From assembly GCF_028389875.1 (NCBI RefSeq), contig NC_084674.1, forward strand, positions 10,945,501 to 11,009,500: a stretch of DNA of 64,000 bases, given 5' to 3'. Position numbers and translations under genes: made by a program. The notes beneath the pieces are model-generated. The model did no database searches, was not told the DNA's origin, and saw only the letters and a program-made list of their open reading frames with translations. Shown in pieces: positions 37,601 to 47,129 of this stretch; the first letter of the stretch is position 1; each line of letters opens with the position of its first letter. This DNA is from Rhea pennata. Its lineage: Eukaryota > Chordata > Aves > Rheiformes > Rheidae.

Positions 37601-38125
37601 GGCGCACCCGCAGGCACGGCTGGCACGGCTGCGAGGGCTGGCACAGGCGGGCCGTGCTCAGCACCAGGGCGGGCGGCTCCAGCGGCGGCCCGGCCCGGGC
37701 GGCCCGGCGGCACCGGGGCCTGCTCAGCGTGCTGTCGGCTGGCGGGGAGCAGAGGGGAGCCGTGCGCCGGGCGCCCCGGGCAGCTCCGGCGGAGCCCCGG
37801 GCGTCAGGAGCCCCGGGCAGCCCGGGGGATGCCCCGGCGCCCCCCCGCCCCCGCGCCCGGCGCCCCCGGGTGCCCCGCGGCCGGGACGCCGCCCGCCCCG
37901 GAGCCGGTGCCACTCACCGCTGGCGCGGCACTCCTGCAAGCGAAGACACGGCGGTCAGCGCGCCCCGGACCCCCCCCCCCCCCCGCCGCCCTGCCCGGCC
38001 CCCTCTGCGCTTACGAAGTTGGCGGAGACCCGGAGGCGGGTGACGGTGACGGCGGCGGCAGCGGCGGCGGCGAGGAGCGCGGCGGCGGCGGCGAGCAGCA
38101 GCGCGCAGGGCTCCGGCCGCCCCAT
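34641..38125 (-). CDS. IL17RE: IL17RE, interleukin-17 receptor E
   Basis: Receptor chain that pairs with IL17RA to bind IL-17C at epithelia. Exons: 38015-38125, 37918-37933 (16 bp), 37583-37738, 37338-37444, 37138-37261, 36891-37030, 36708-36776, 36519-36585, 36255-36442, 36103-36150, 35972-36017, 35728-35876, 35577-35645, 35435-35486, 34641-35353; phases agree, 684 aa (human 667). Landmarks: VRLCHQLALECEEL, LPYEFLVPCLCIEASYL, KKCPF, DVHPQLCFR, LGNSSHVECP, SPVYTVTP, GCVLVWRSDVRFAGKQLLCP. A membrane segment lies at about 454-478, then a SEFIR domain from about 495 with VLLLYSPDSEE, VRLDLWEAGG, RERGTVLLLW, VLAYFSRRC and PRPLRPLPTYRLPRELPRLL. The SEFIR core is well kept, unlike that of neighbouring IL17RC. 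The N-terminal three exons are diverged and least certain. Confidence 0.94.
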
Positions 38126-38368
38126 GGCCGAGCGCGGCACCGTCCCGCCGCCGCCGCCGCCGCCGGATCCCCGCCCCGCGCCGCCCCTCCCCGCCGCATT
38201 CCTCCAGCGGCACGTGCGGCCGCCCCGACGCCGCGGCGACGGGCGCCACCCCCGGGGCGGCGCGACCTGGTTGCGGCGGTGCTTCCTGCGGCGGGCACCG
38301 GCACTGCCACCCCCGTGGGAAAGTGCCCCGCGGGGCGCAGCGTACACGCGGCCACGCTCTGCGGCTCT
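38126..38368. other. IL17RE promoter and JAGN1 downstream region
   Basis: Very GC-rich interval upstream of the IL17RE start codon, ending at the JAGN1 poly(A) signal. A (CCG)n run lies at about 38148-38164. No gene recognised. Confidence 0.6.
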
Positions 38369-38374
38369 TTTATT
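38369..38374 (-). terminator. JAGN1: JAGN1 poly(A) signal
   Basis: TTTATT on the plus strand (within CTTTTATTTCC) gives AATAAA for JAGN1, about 380 bp past its stop. The 3' UTR 38375-38755 shows no other feature. Confidence 0.75.
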
Positions 38375-38755
38375 TCCATATCGCTACACACGCGAGGCCG
38401 GGGGACGCGGGGAGGGGGCACCGGCACACGCCCCTTCCCGAGCCCCCCGCGACCCGGCGCCTCCCGCCTGCGCCAGTCCCCAGCCAGGCTGGTCCCCGAG
38501 GGTGCCGGAGGAAGCAGCCCCCACGCTCTGCCGTGGGGCGCTGCCTCCTGTCTGTTCCCACAGCTCTGCCAGCCTGGGCAAGGCCAGCAAGCCCCAAGTG
38601 CCCCCCCCGCCGTCCCTCCCACCACCCCCGGCACGTCCCCACTGAGGTGGCAGAGGCTGGCGAGGACAGGAAAGCAGCGCCGCAGAGCTCCAGGCCCCCT
38701 CGCCCCAGGTCTGCAGCCGGCAGCGGCACACGTGCACGCTCTGCCCCAGCCCCGC

Positions 38756-39453
38756 TCATTTCCTCTTCTTCTCCTGCGTGCTGGTGAACCAGGAGTCCAG
38801 GAGCTTCTTGCTGTAGTAGAGCTGCCAGCCGTGCACCTGCGCGGCCACCACCACCACCAGGTACATGACGGACACCGCAGAGAAGCCAAAGATGAAGCGG
38901 TACGCCTTGCCATGGCGGTAGAGCTGCTGGGCCATGGGGAACATCTCCATGGTGCCGTAGATGAGGGGCGCCACGGAGAAGAGGCCGGTGCTGATCATAG
39001 ACAGCACCAGGTAGCTGATGTTGTTGCGGGGAAAGGAGAGGAGGCCCAGGAGGGACGGGAGGATGCTGAGCAGGTATGGGTACTCCCACTGGTAGGGCAT
39101 GGCCACCTGGTCGTGGGGCAGCAGCTTGAAGTGCCCCACACACATCTGGGCCAGCAGCAGCAGCCAGATGGCCACGTGCATATAGATCAGCTTCTTGATC
39201 TCGGACTTGAGCGCCACGCTGCAGAGAGAGACCGGCCGTGAGCAGCCGCCCGCGGGCGGGCACGGGGCCCAGCAGAGCCCGGCGGGGGGCCCAGCGAGGC
39301 GCCGGGGCCCGGTGGGCGCGCGGGGGTCGCTGCGGCGGGCTGCGCCCCGGGGGCAGGACGCTACCTCATCTGGTAGTGCGAGGCCACGCGCTCCCGGTGC
39401 TGGTAGTCGCTGCCGTCGGTGCCAGCGGCGCGGGGGCCCCCGCGGGAGGCCAT
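38756..39453 (-). CDS. JAGN1: JAGN1, jagunal homolog 1
   Basis: ER membrane protein needed in mammals for neutrophil development and granule glycoprotein trafficking. Two coding exons, 39365-39453 and 38756-39218, split within codon 30, give 183 aa, exactly the human length. The N-terminus [20 protein letters not shown] is almost identical to human. Four hydrophobic segments follow (about residues 41-60, 72-92, 97-118, 147-168) with the invariant [20 protein letters not shown] and [16 protein letters not shown]. The C-terminus TSTQEKKRK is a lysine-rich ER-retrieval-type tail. The start is fixed by homology. It is divergent from RPUSD3 with 469 bp between start codons. Confidence 0.98.
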
Positions 39454-39769
39454 CGTGCTGGCACCAGCTGCCTGCGGAGACACGGCCGGAGGCGGCACTG
39501 GGCCCCTGCCCGGGCACCCTGCGACCGCCCCGTTCGCCCGGACGGCCCGGGCACCCCCCGAGGCCTGGCGGCCCCCGACAGTACCCCCGGGACCCCTCCC
39601 TTGAGGGCCCGGGACCCGCCGGTGGCAGCCCTGGGGCCCCCCGTCGCCGGACAGCCCCGGCCTGCGGACCCCCCCCCCCCGGTGACAGCCCGGCGCCGGG
39701 ACCCCCCGCCCCGCCGCGCCCCGCCGCGCCCCGCCGCGCCCCACCTGCCGCCGGGCCGGGCCGCTCTAC

Positions 39770-39922
39770 CCGCACTTCCGGCTGTCTATAGCCCGGCTGC
39801 CGCTGTCAGAATGCCCCCGGTGGTCACGCGCCGCCGGCCCCTCTGCGCGCCCGGAAGCTAAGCTCTATGACCGCTGCGGAGCTGGCCCCGCGGGCCCGCC
39901 CCCGCGCAGGCGCAGTGGCGCC
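39770..39922. promoter_or_regulatory. shared JAGN1/RPUSD3 CpG-island promoter
   Basis: The interval between the two divergent start codons has no TATA box but contains ETS-type sites (ACTTCCGGC at 39774-39782 and CCCGGAAGC near 39849-39857), a good NRF-1 match GCGCAGGCGCAG at 39904-39915, and an YY1-like GCCATGG at the RPUSD3 start. These are typical of bidirectional housekeeping promoters. Function is inferred from motifs only. Confidence 0.65.
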
Positions 39923-42150
39923 ATGGCGGGGGGAAGCGCCGGGCGCGTGCTGGCGCGCGCCGCAGGGTCAGCGGGAGCGCGCGGCGGGGACACGCGTGGG
40001 GCGAGGGGTGTGCGGGGAGCAGCGGCGGGACGCGCGTGGGGTGGGGAGGGGGATGCATGTGGGTGTGCGGGAGCTGCGGCAAGGGTGCACGTCGGGTGAG
40101 GAGGGGGACGCGCGTGGATGTGCGGGAGCTGAGGCGGGGACGCGCGTGGATATGCGGGAGCTGAGGCGGGGACGCACGTGGGTGTGTGGGAGCTGAGGCA
40201 GGGACGCGCCTGCGTAGGAGGGGGGCATGCGTGGGTGTGCAGGAGCTGAGGCGGGGACGCGCGTGGATATGCGGGAGCTGAGGCAGGGACGCGCGTGGGT
40301 GTGCAGGGAGCTGTGTTGGGGACGCAGGCAGAGCGGGCGGGGGGCATTGGAGGCGGGGACACGCGGGGGTGTGCGGGGGAGGCACGTGGAGGCGGGAGCA
40401 GGGTGGACACGTGGGAACCCGCGTGGGGCAGGCGTGTGGCTGTCGTGGGACCTGCGAGGGGTCCAGCACACGTGCTGGGGGGCACACGTGGGGCAGGCAC
40501 GGGAGTAGGGGGGGGGAGGGCATGCATGGGGCAAGGTGGGAGTGGGGGGCTGTGGGGCAGGGACATGCGTGGGGCCGTGCACGGGGGTTGGGGGGCACAG
40601 TCTGGGTGCGGGGAGGCGCCGGGGGCCCCGGCGCTGCCCCCCACGCTGCCGGGGCGCCGCAGGCGGGGCTGGGCCGGCGAGGGGAGGCTGCCAGGCCCCG
40701 AGGAGACGCTGGCGCTGCTGGAGGCTGCCGTGGTGCACCGGGAAGGTAGCGTGGGGCGGGGGGGGGGGGTCGGGATGGGACGGGGGGGGCGCGGTGGGGG
40801 CCGTGCTGACCCCGGCGCCGTCCCTCCCCGCAGGAGCTCTGCTGGCGCTCAGCAAGCCGCCGGGGCTGCCCGTGTGCGGTGAGTGGCGCGCCGGGAGCCC
40901 GGGGGGGGCCGCGGGGGGCCGCGGCGGGTGCTGAGCCCCCCGGTGTCGCAGGCGGCGGCGGGGAGCTGAGCCTGGCGGCGCTGCTGCCCGCGCTGAGCCG
41001 GCGCCTGGGCCTGCCGGCCGAGCTGCACGTGGTCAAGGCCCCCGGCAGGTACGTGGCGGGCGGAGGCAGCTGTGGGGGGGGGGGGGGAACACGCGCGTGG
41101 GGTGCCCTCCCCGCCTGCACGCCGCCCCGCTTCCCGCAGGGAGAGCTCCGGCCTCGTCCTCCTGTCCGGCTGCCGCCGCGCCACCGAGCGCCTCCACCGC
41201 TTCTTCGCCCGAGCGCGCAGGGGGGGCCGCTGCCCCGCCACGTACCGGTGAGCCCCCGCGCCGTGGCCGGGGGGGGGGGCAGAGCGGGGTCCCCGCCCTG
41301 ACCCCGTGCCCGTCCCCGCAGCGCTGTCACCGTGGGGGTCCCGGCAGAGCCCGAGGGCCGGGTGTGCGTGGGGCTGCGCCGGCAGCGGCTGGGCGACGCC
41401 GTCTTGGTGAGGCAGGGGGGGCGCGGGGGGGGGGGAGGGGGACGCGGCAGTGCCGGCGGCTGACGGCCGGCCGGCTCCGGCGGCCGCAGGTGGTGCCCGT
41501 GGCGGCTCCGTCCCGCGGCAGCCTGGCCAGGAAGGAGGTGAAGAAGACCCAGACGAGCTACCGGGTGCTGGGGGCGGCGGGGGGCTGCGCCCTGCTGGAG
41601 CTGCAGCCCAAGACAGGTGGGTGGCGGCGGCGGGGGGCCGGTGGCGGGGGGCCGGCGGCGGAGGGGGTGCCGGCGGCAGCGGCCCCACGCCGTGCCCGCT
41701 TTGCCTGCAGCCTTCCCCGGGCAGCTCCTGGCGCACCTGGCGCTGCTGCTGTGCCCGGCGCTGGGCGACCACGAGGGCTGCGCCGGCGTGGGCCGCGTCC
41801 TGGGCCAGCCCTTCCTGCTGCCCCCCGCCGCCGCCGCCGCCCGGCCCCGCGCGCAGGTACCCACCGGCACGGCGGGGCGGGCGGGTGGGGAGGGGGCGTC
41901 CCCCGCCTCCCCCCAAACACCCCCCGCTCGCGTCCTGAGCCCCGCTCCCCTCCCCATGCAGGTGCTGGACGAGGAGCTGGAGCGCCGGCTGCAGCTGGCG
42001 CCGGGGCCGCGCCGGGGCCGCCTCCCCCTGCACCTCCACCTGCAGGAGCTGGCGCTGCCGGCGGCCGTGCTGACGGCCCCGCCGCCCCCCTTCTTCCTGC
42101 GCACCCTGCGCCTCCTGGGGCTGCCCGGCGCCCCGCCGCCCCCCCATTAA
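39923..42150 (+). CDS. RPUSD3: RPUSD3, mitochondrial RNA pseudouridine synthase-like protein
   Basis: RluA-type protein of mitochondria, reported in mammals to act on mitochondrial mRNA and ribosome assembly. Exons: 39923-39966, 40663-40745, 40834-40878, 40952-41048, 41140-41247, 41322-41406, 41490-41616, 41711-41856, 41962-42150; phases agree, 307 aa (human 351). Landmarks: LSKPPGLPVC, GELSLAALLPALSRRLGLPA, ESSGLVLLSGCRRAT, SYRVLGAAGGCALLELQPKT, LGDHEGCAGVGRVLGQPFLL and the end FFLRTLRLLGLPG. The usual RluA R-L-D catalytic motif is replaced by KAPGRESSG, without the aspartate; human RPUSD3 also lacks it there. Exon 1 is short and its donor (G|GTCAGC) is weak, so the first 15 residues are least sure. 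The stop codon lies inside the poly(A) signal. Confidence 0.9.
40035..40330. repeat. about 32-bp minisatellite in RPUSD3 intron 1
   Basis: Tandem units of the form GGGACGCGCGTGGATATGCG plus GGAGCTGAGGC. Consecutive GACGCRCGTGG cores end at about 40118, 40150 and 40182, a 32-bp spacing, with diverged copies on both sides up to about 40580. It lies wholly within the first RPUSD3 intron and produces a long meaningless open frame on the minus strand. Confidence 0.85.
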
Positions 42151-42151
42151 A
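42146..42151 (+). terminator. RPUSD3: RPUSD3 poly(A) signal ATTAAA overlapping the stop codon
   Basis: The last codon and stop read CAT-TAA and the next base is A, so the stop (42148-42150) sits within ATTAAA. A 3' UTR of about 10-30 nt would result. Convergent TTLL3 ends 245 bp away. Confidence 0.8.
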
Positions 42152-42394
42152 GCCTGCTGCGTGCCCACGCTGCGCCCCGCTCCCTTCTTTTCCGCAGCCG
42201 CGGGGCGGGCGCCGGCGTTGCGCCGCGGGGGCGAGGGGGGAGCCGCGTCGCGCCGGGCCCCGCGCCTCCCGCCCCACAGACGGGCAGAGCCTCGGGGCCG
42301 TGCACAGGCGTGTTTTCTGGGGTGGGAGCAAGGCGCTGCGCAGCCCCGGCGCCGTCTCCGGCCGGGACGCTTCCGGAGCCGCGGCTCCACCGTG

Positions 42395-45300
42395 TCAGGC
42401 TTCGGCGCTCCTCCACGCCGGCGTTCGCCTGGGAGCCGCCGGGCGCCTCCTCCGCGGCGGCTCGTGGCAGGGGCGAGGCATGGGGCACCGAAACCCGTCC
42501 AAGGCGAGGAGCGGGGCCGCAGCCGTCCCGGCGGCACGGAGGGGCTGGGGGCTGCGCGGCGGCGGCAGGGGCGCCGGGGCCGCGGAGCAGCCGCCGAGCA
42601 GGGGCAGGCGGCCGAGGCGCGGGAGCCCACGGGGCGCCGGGCAGCCTGGGGAGGGGAGGGGAGGAGAGGGGAGCCGGGGCACGGCGCTGCTGGCAGGGCC
42701 GACCGTCCCGCTGCGTGCCGCTGCTGCACGGTCCCTACCTGCCGCCGGGGCCCGGGAGCGCTGCAGGCAGAGCGGCACCGGCCGCGCGGCGCTGCCCTTG
42801 CCGGGGGGCCGGAGCAGGTTTGGCGGCGGCGTGGTCCCCTCCGAGGAGCTGGCAGCGTCGGGCAGCACCCGCGGCCTCTCCCGGGCCGGCTCGGTGCCCG
42901 GCTCACGGGGCAGCGTGCCGGCGGGGGGCCGGGGCGCCGGGGCCGCCTCCGGGGGCCGAGGGAGCCCGGCCGCGCGGCGCCGGCGGGAGCCCCGCGCGCC
43001 CGGGACGGGTGGCGTGGGGAGCTGGCGGACGCGGGCGCTCGCCGGGCCGGGGGCCGGGGGCCGGGGGCTGGCCGGGGGCGGCACCAGCGGCTTTCCTAGC
43101 GGGGAGCCTTCCACCAGGAGCTTCGTGCCCACGTAGTGGGGGACAGCCACGGGCGCCTGCGCGGGGGGACCGAGGGCCTCGCTGGCAGGGAGCGCCTCTC
43201 CCAGCCCCCCGGAGCTCCAGGGCCAGCAGCAGCCCGGCTGAAGGACCCCATCCCTCAAGGCCATCACGAAAGCAAGCAGCCAGGACCTCAGGGGGCCCCC
43301 AGGGGCCCCCCTTTGGGGACAAGTCCCTTAGACACGTAGTCCTGGACTTCTGCTATAGGCCTTTTGGCTTCTCGCGCCCTGGAAGCGCCCTCGTGCCCTG
43401 CGCTCGCTCTTCTGCTGCCAGTGGCGTGCCTGGGTCCACCGAAGGCAGCACCGCGTGGACCTCACGTTGCCGCGGGTCCTGGCCCCAGGGGACTGAGCAC
43501 AGGCAGGATCCCTCCAGCCCCGCTCACCTGCTTGTAGATGAGCTCGAAGGCGCCCGTAGAGCAGTTGCGGTCGGCCTTGCGGTCGATGACCACGCGGAGC
43601 GTGTCCCGCTGGACGCCGGCGCAGAGCCGGCTGGTCACCGCCGTGGAGGCGGCCATGGTGGGGCTGGCGTTGATCTCCAGCAGCCAGGGCTGGAAGTCCT
43701 CCCCGAAGACAAAGTCGGCGCCGTAGAGCTCGAAGCTGCCCTTGCGGGACTGCACGAGGTCCTGCGAGGCCTGCACGGCGTGCACGACGGCCGCCTTCAT
43801 GCCGGGCACCATGACGTCGGGCCAGGCGCGCGCCTGCCCCAGCTGCTCCAGGTAGGCCTGGAACTGCCGCGACGACCACATGTTGTCGGCGGGCAGCTGC
43901 GGGTGGCGGCCCCGCGCGTTCTCGCAGCGCTTCTGGATGGCGTTGTTGCAGACGTGGATGGCGCTGGGGCGGAGAGAGCGGGCTCAGCGGCGGCGGGGGC
44001 GCGCGGCGGCGGCGGCGGGGCGGGCGCCGCACTCACGTGTCGAGGCTCTGCAGGGAGAAGGGCTGGCTGGAGAAGCGCAGGTAGCTGTCGCGGTAGAACC
44101 AGACGGTCAGCGGGTTCCAGTCGGTCACCAGGAACCACTGGCGCACGTCGAACTTGGTGCCGAAGATGAGCAGCGGCCGCTCCACGTACTTCTGCACCAC
44201 CCACTTGCCGTCCCTGGCCAGCAGCGCGTCGCGGTCCACCAGCCGCAGCACCTCCTCCAGCCGGGCCAGGCAGACGATCCCTGCGCGACGCCGGGCGCCG
44301 TGCCGCAGCGGCGCCGGGGAGCGCCCCGGCTGGGCGCCGCCTCCTCCCCCGGCCCCGGCCCCGGCGCGCTGGGCGCTCCTCCCTACCTCTGCCGCGGGAC
44401 TTGGCCCCGGGCTTCACGATCCAGACGTTGCGGTCGCCCTCCATGCCGAGCTGCGGGAGCAGGGCCGCCAGGCGCCGCAGCACGGCCCGGCTGCGCTCCA
44501 GCAGCGCCCCGGGCGCCTCCAGCGCGGCGCGCTCGCTGCGGGCGGGCGCTCAGGGCCGGCCGCCGCGGCTGCCCCCCGCCGCCGCCGGCCCCCCGCCCCG
44601 GCACTTACTGCACCACCTGGTAGTAGCCCTGCAGGAACTGGTCCCAGCGGGCGGCGGCGCGCGGGGGCGAGCGGGGCGCCCCGTCGATGTCCTGGTGCCG
44701 CAGGCTGCTCAGGTGCTCGCCGCAGGCCCGCAGCGCCTCCTCCAGCAGCCCGGCACCGGCGCGGTGCTCACCCGCGGCATCGCTGGGCCCGGGGGGCTGC
44801 CCCGGCCCCCGCGCCCTCTCCAGCGCTGCTTTGAGGAGGCCGCGAGCGGCCGTGAGCCGGAAATCCTCTGCGGGAGCGGCGGCGTCAGGCCGGACCCCCG
44901 CGGCGGGGCCGTGCCATGCCGCGCCGCGCCGTGCCGTGCCGCGCCGCGCGCCCCCCGGGGCCAGGGCTCACCGATGAAGGCTTCCTTCTCGTCCGCCGCC
45001 GCCAGCCGGTAGCAGCGGGGGAAGAACGTGTCCGCGTCGGCCTGGTCGAACCAGTGCAGGTTTCGCAGGTTGAGGCAGAGCCCGGCCTGGGGAGGGCGGC
45101 GGAGACGCCGGCGGGGAGCGCTGAGCGCCGCCGGCGGGGACCCGCGCCCAGTGCCCGGCGCGCCCCCCGCCGCCCGCCCCACCTTGGTGGTGAAGGAGCC
45201 CGCCTTGGCGTAGTGGTTCACCACCTGGTCCTTGCGGAGCCGGCAGCAGTCGACGGCGTCGCGGCGGCTCGTCCAGATGAAGTACGGCGGCTGGTTCCGG

Positions 45301-46755
45301 ACCAGCTGGGACTGCGGGCCGGAGGGGGCTGAGGCCAGGGCCCGGCCCGCCCGCTGCCCCGCCGGCCCCCCGCCCCGGCCCGCCCCGCTGACCATGAGGC
45401 TGTGGGTGCCGCTGCGGTCCTCATCCCGCTCCTCCTCCTCCTCGCCCTCCTCGTCTGCGGAAAGTCGGGAGTCAGCCGAGCCCGGCGCCCGCCCGCCCGC
45501 GCCGTGGGGCTGGCGAGGGGCCCGAGAGCGGGCGCTGCGCAGGGCGGACGGGGGGGGGGTGCCCCACCGCCATCACGTCCTCGTGGCCATCGAGCCGCGG
45601 CCCCTTCCCGGCGCTCTCGTCTCCCCCTGGGAAACTCGTGCTCCGCGCGGGGGGCTCGGAGACGCCGACAGCACCCACCCGGCCTCACCTTCCTCGGCGC
45701 CGTCGCCCGCGGCCTCGGCGCCGCCGGCCTGCTCCCCGCCGCCGGCGAGGCGCTGCTGCCGGCACCCCGCCTCATGCGCCCACGAGAGCTTCGTCTCCAC
45801 CCAGCCGCGGGCTCGCAGCAGGCTCCGGATCACGGGGTAGGGGCCTTGCAGCGCAAAGATCTTCTTTTGCTGGGGAGGGCCGGCAGAGCTGGGCGCGCCC
45901 GCGGGGGAGCCTGCCGCGGCGCGGGTCGGGGCGCCGGCGGCGCGGGGCCCTCACCTTGACGGCGCTCTCCACGCGCAGCCTGGCCCGCTTGAACCGCTCG
46001 GGGTCGAGCGAGGGGCGGCCGCCGCCGCTGCCGCGGTGCCGGCGCCCGGTGCCCGCCGCGTGCCCTGCGGGGAGGAGAGCCCCAGCTCGGCGGCCCCCGC
46101 CTCGGGGCCGGCGGCGCAGCGCCGCGAGAGGCTCCTACCGTCCTGCCGCTGCCCGGCGGCACCGGGAGCCGCCGCCGCCGCCGGGGCCTCAGGCGAGGCG
46201 GGAGGTAGAGCCGCTTTCTCCGCCGCCAGCTCGGCCCCCGAGACAGCCGGTCTGCCCCGGCCACGGCGCTCCGCCGGGGGCTGCCGGCCCGCCACCCCTC
46301 ACCCGGGGCCCTGCGGCCGCCAGCCGCCTCCCGGTGCTCGCGTCATGCCGCCGCCTGCGGACGCGGAGAAGCCGCTGGCAGCGCCGCCTCCGCGGGGCGT
46401 CGAGCGGGGGCGAAGGCGGGTGCCCAGCGCGGGGGCGGCAGGGCACCCCGGGGCCGGCCCAGCTGGGCGCTGCCGCGGCAGGACGGCGCCCGCGGCCCCC
46501 GGCCGTGCCCGGCTCAGCACCCCCCCCCCCCCAAACCGGGCCTCGTCCTCCAGAGCAGGCAGTGCAACGCGTGCGGCCCCCCCGGACCCCTTACAGCCCC
46601 CACAGCCCCCCGCCCCATAGCGTCTCACCGTGCCTCCCCACGCTGCCCCCCCCCGCCCCTTGCAAACCCCTTCGTACCGCGCACCCCCCACCCCGCCCGC
46701 CGCCCCCCGGCCCGCCCGCACCGTTGGGGCCGCCCCCGCTGTTTGGCGTTGCCAT
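42395..46755 (-). CDS. TTLL3: TTLL3, tubulin monoglycylase
   Basis: ATP-grasp ligase that adds the first glycine to tubulin glutamates in cilia. Exons: 46722-46755, 45955-46064, 45689-45869, 45393-45454, 45183-45311, 44972-45086, 44609-44867, 44387-44535, 44037-44280, 43528-43963, 42395-43156; phases agree, 826 aa. Landmarks: [74 protein letters not shown], then the ligase core with [84 protein letters not shown] and [20 protein letters not shown]. The last exon holds [13 protein letters not shown] and a long Pro/Arg-rich tail that I cannot align to mammals. Exon 1 was chosen because its phase and the ATG fit; another first exon is possible. It lies in tandem behind ARPC4. Confidence 0.93.
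46065..46721 (-). other. TTLL3 intron 1
   Basis: A 657-bp GC-rich intron between the proposed short first exon and the second exon. An ATG-led frame at 46346-46303 with a GTGAGG donor was considered as an alternative first exon but its phase does not fit the second exon. Confidence 0.5.
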
Positions 46756-47129
46756 GGCGGCGCCGCCAGGCCCCGCCCCCTGCCCCGCCCCCGCGCCGCC
46801 AGGCCCCGCCCCCGCCAAGCACAAGGAATCGAGCAGCCGAGTTACAGCAAAGGAGGAATTGTTTAAAAAAAAGGGTGGGGGGAAATGGAGGGGGAAAAAA
46901 AAAAAAAAAAGGACAGAGACCGAGGAGTTGACACAGTCTTAACAAGCACGGTTTGCTTCAGGACACCGAATCCTCGCGCCCGTCCCTGGGACGGCGCCGC
47001 GCGCCCCGCGGACGGCTCCGTGGCATCTGGCGGCTCCTCTCTTCCGCGGGCGGCGAGGCCGGGCTGCGGCCGGCCTCGCGGGGCAGCGGCGCAGGAACGC
47101 GGGAGAAGCAGGGAGCCCAGCACCACGGC
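46756..47129 (-). other. ARPC4 3' UTR / TTLL3 promoter interval
   Basis: Between the ARPC4 stop and the TTLL3 start on the same strand. It includes an A-rich tract (A16 at about 46899-46914). No AATAAA on the minus strand is visible before TTLL3, which agrees with the ARPC4-TTLL3 read-through known in mammals but does not prove it here. Confidence 0.55.

Noticed and set aside
34641-38125. Calling this gene IL17RC instead of IL17RE
   Set aside because: VRLCHQLALECEEL, LPYEFLVPCLCIEASYL and the YFSRRC/LPTYRLPRELPRLL tail match IL17RE; the order relative to CRELD1 and JAGN1 agrees.
39858-42104. 748-codon minus-strand frame
   Set aside because: It is produced by the 32-bp minisatellite in RPUSD3 intron 1 and by antisense of RPUSD3 exons; no domain is visible.
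46303-46346. Alternative TTLL3 first exon (MTRAPGGGW)
   Set aside because: It ends in phase 2 while the second exon at 46064 needs phase 1; the exon at 46722-46755 fits.
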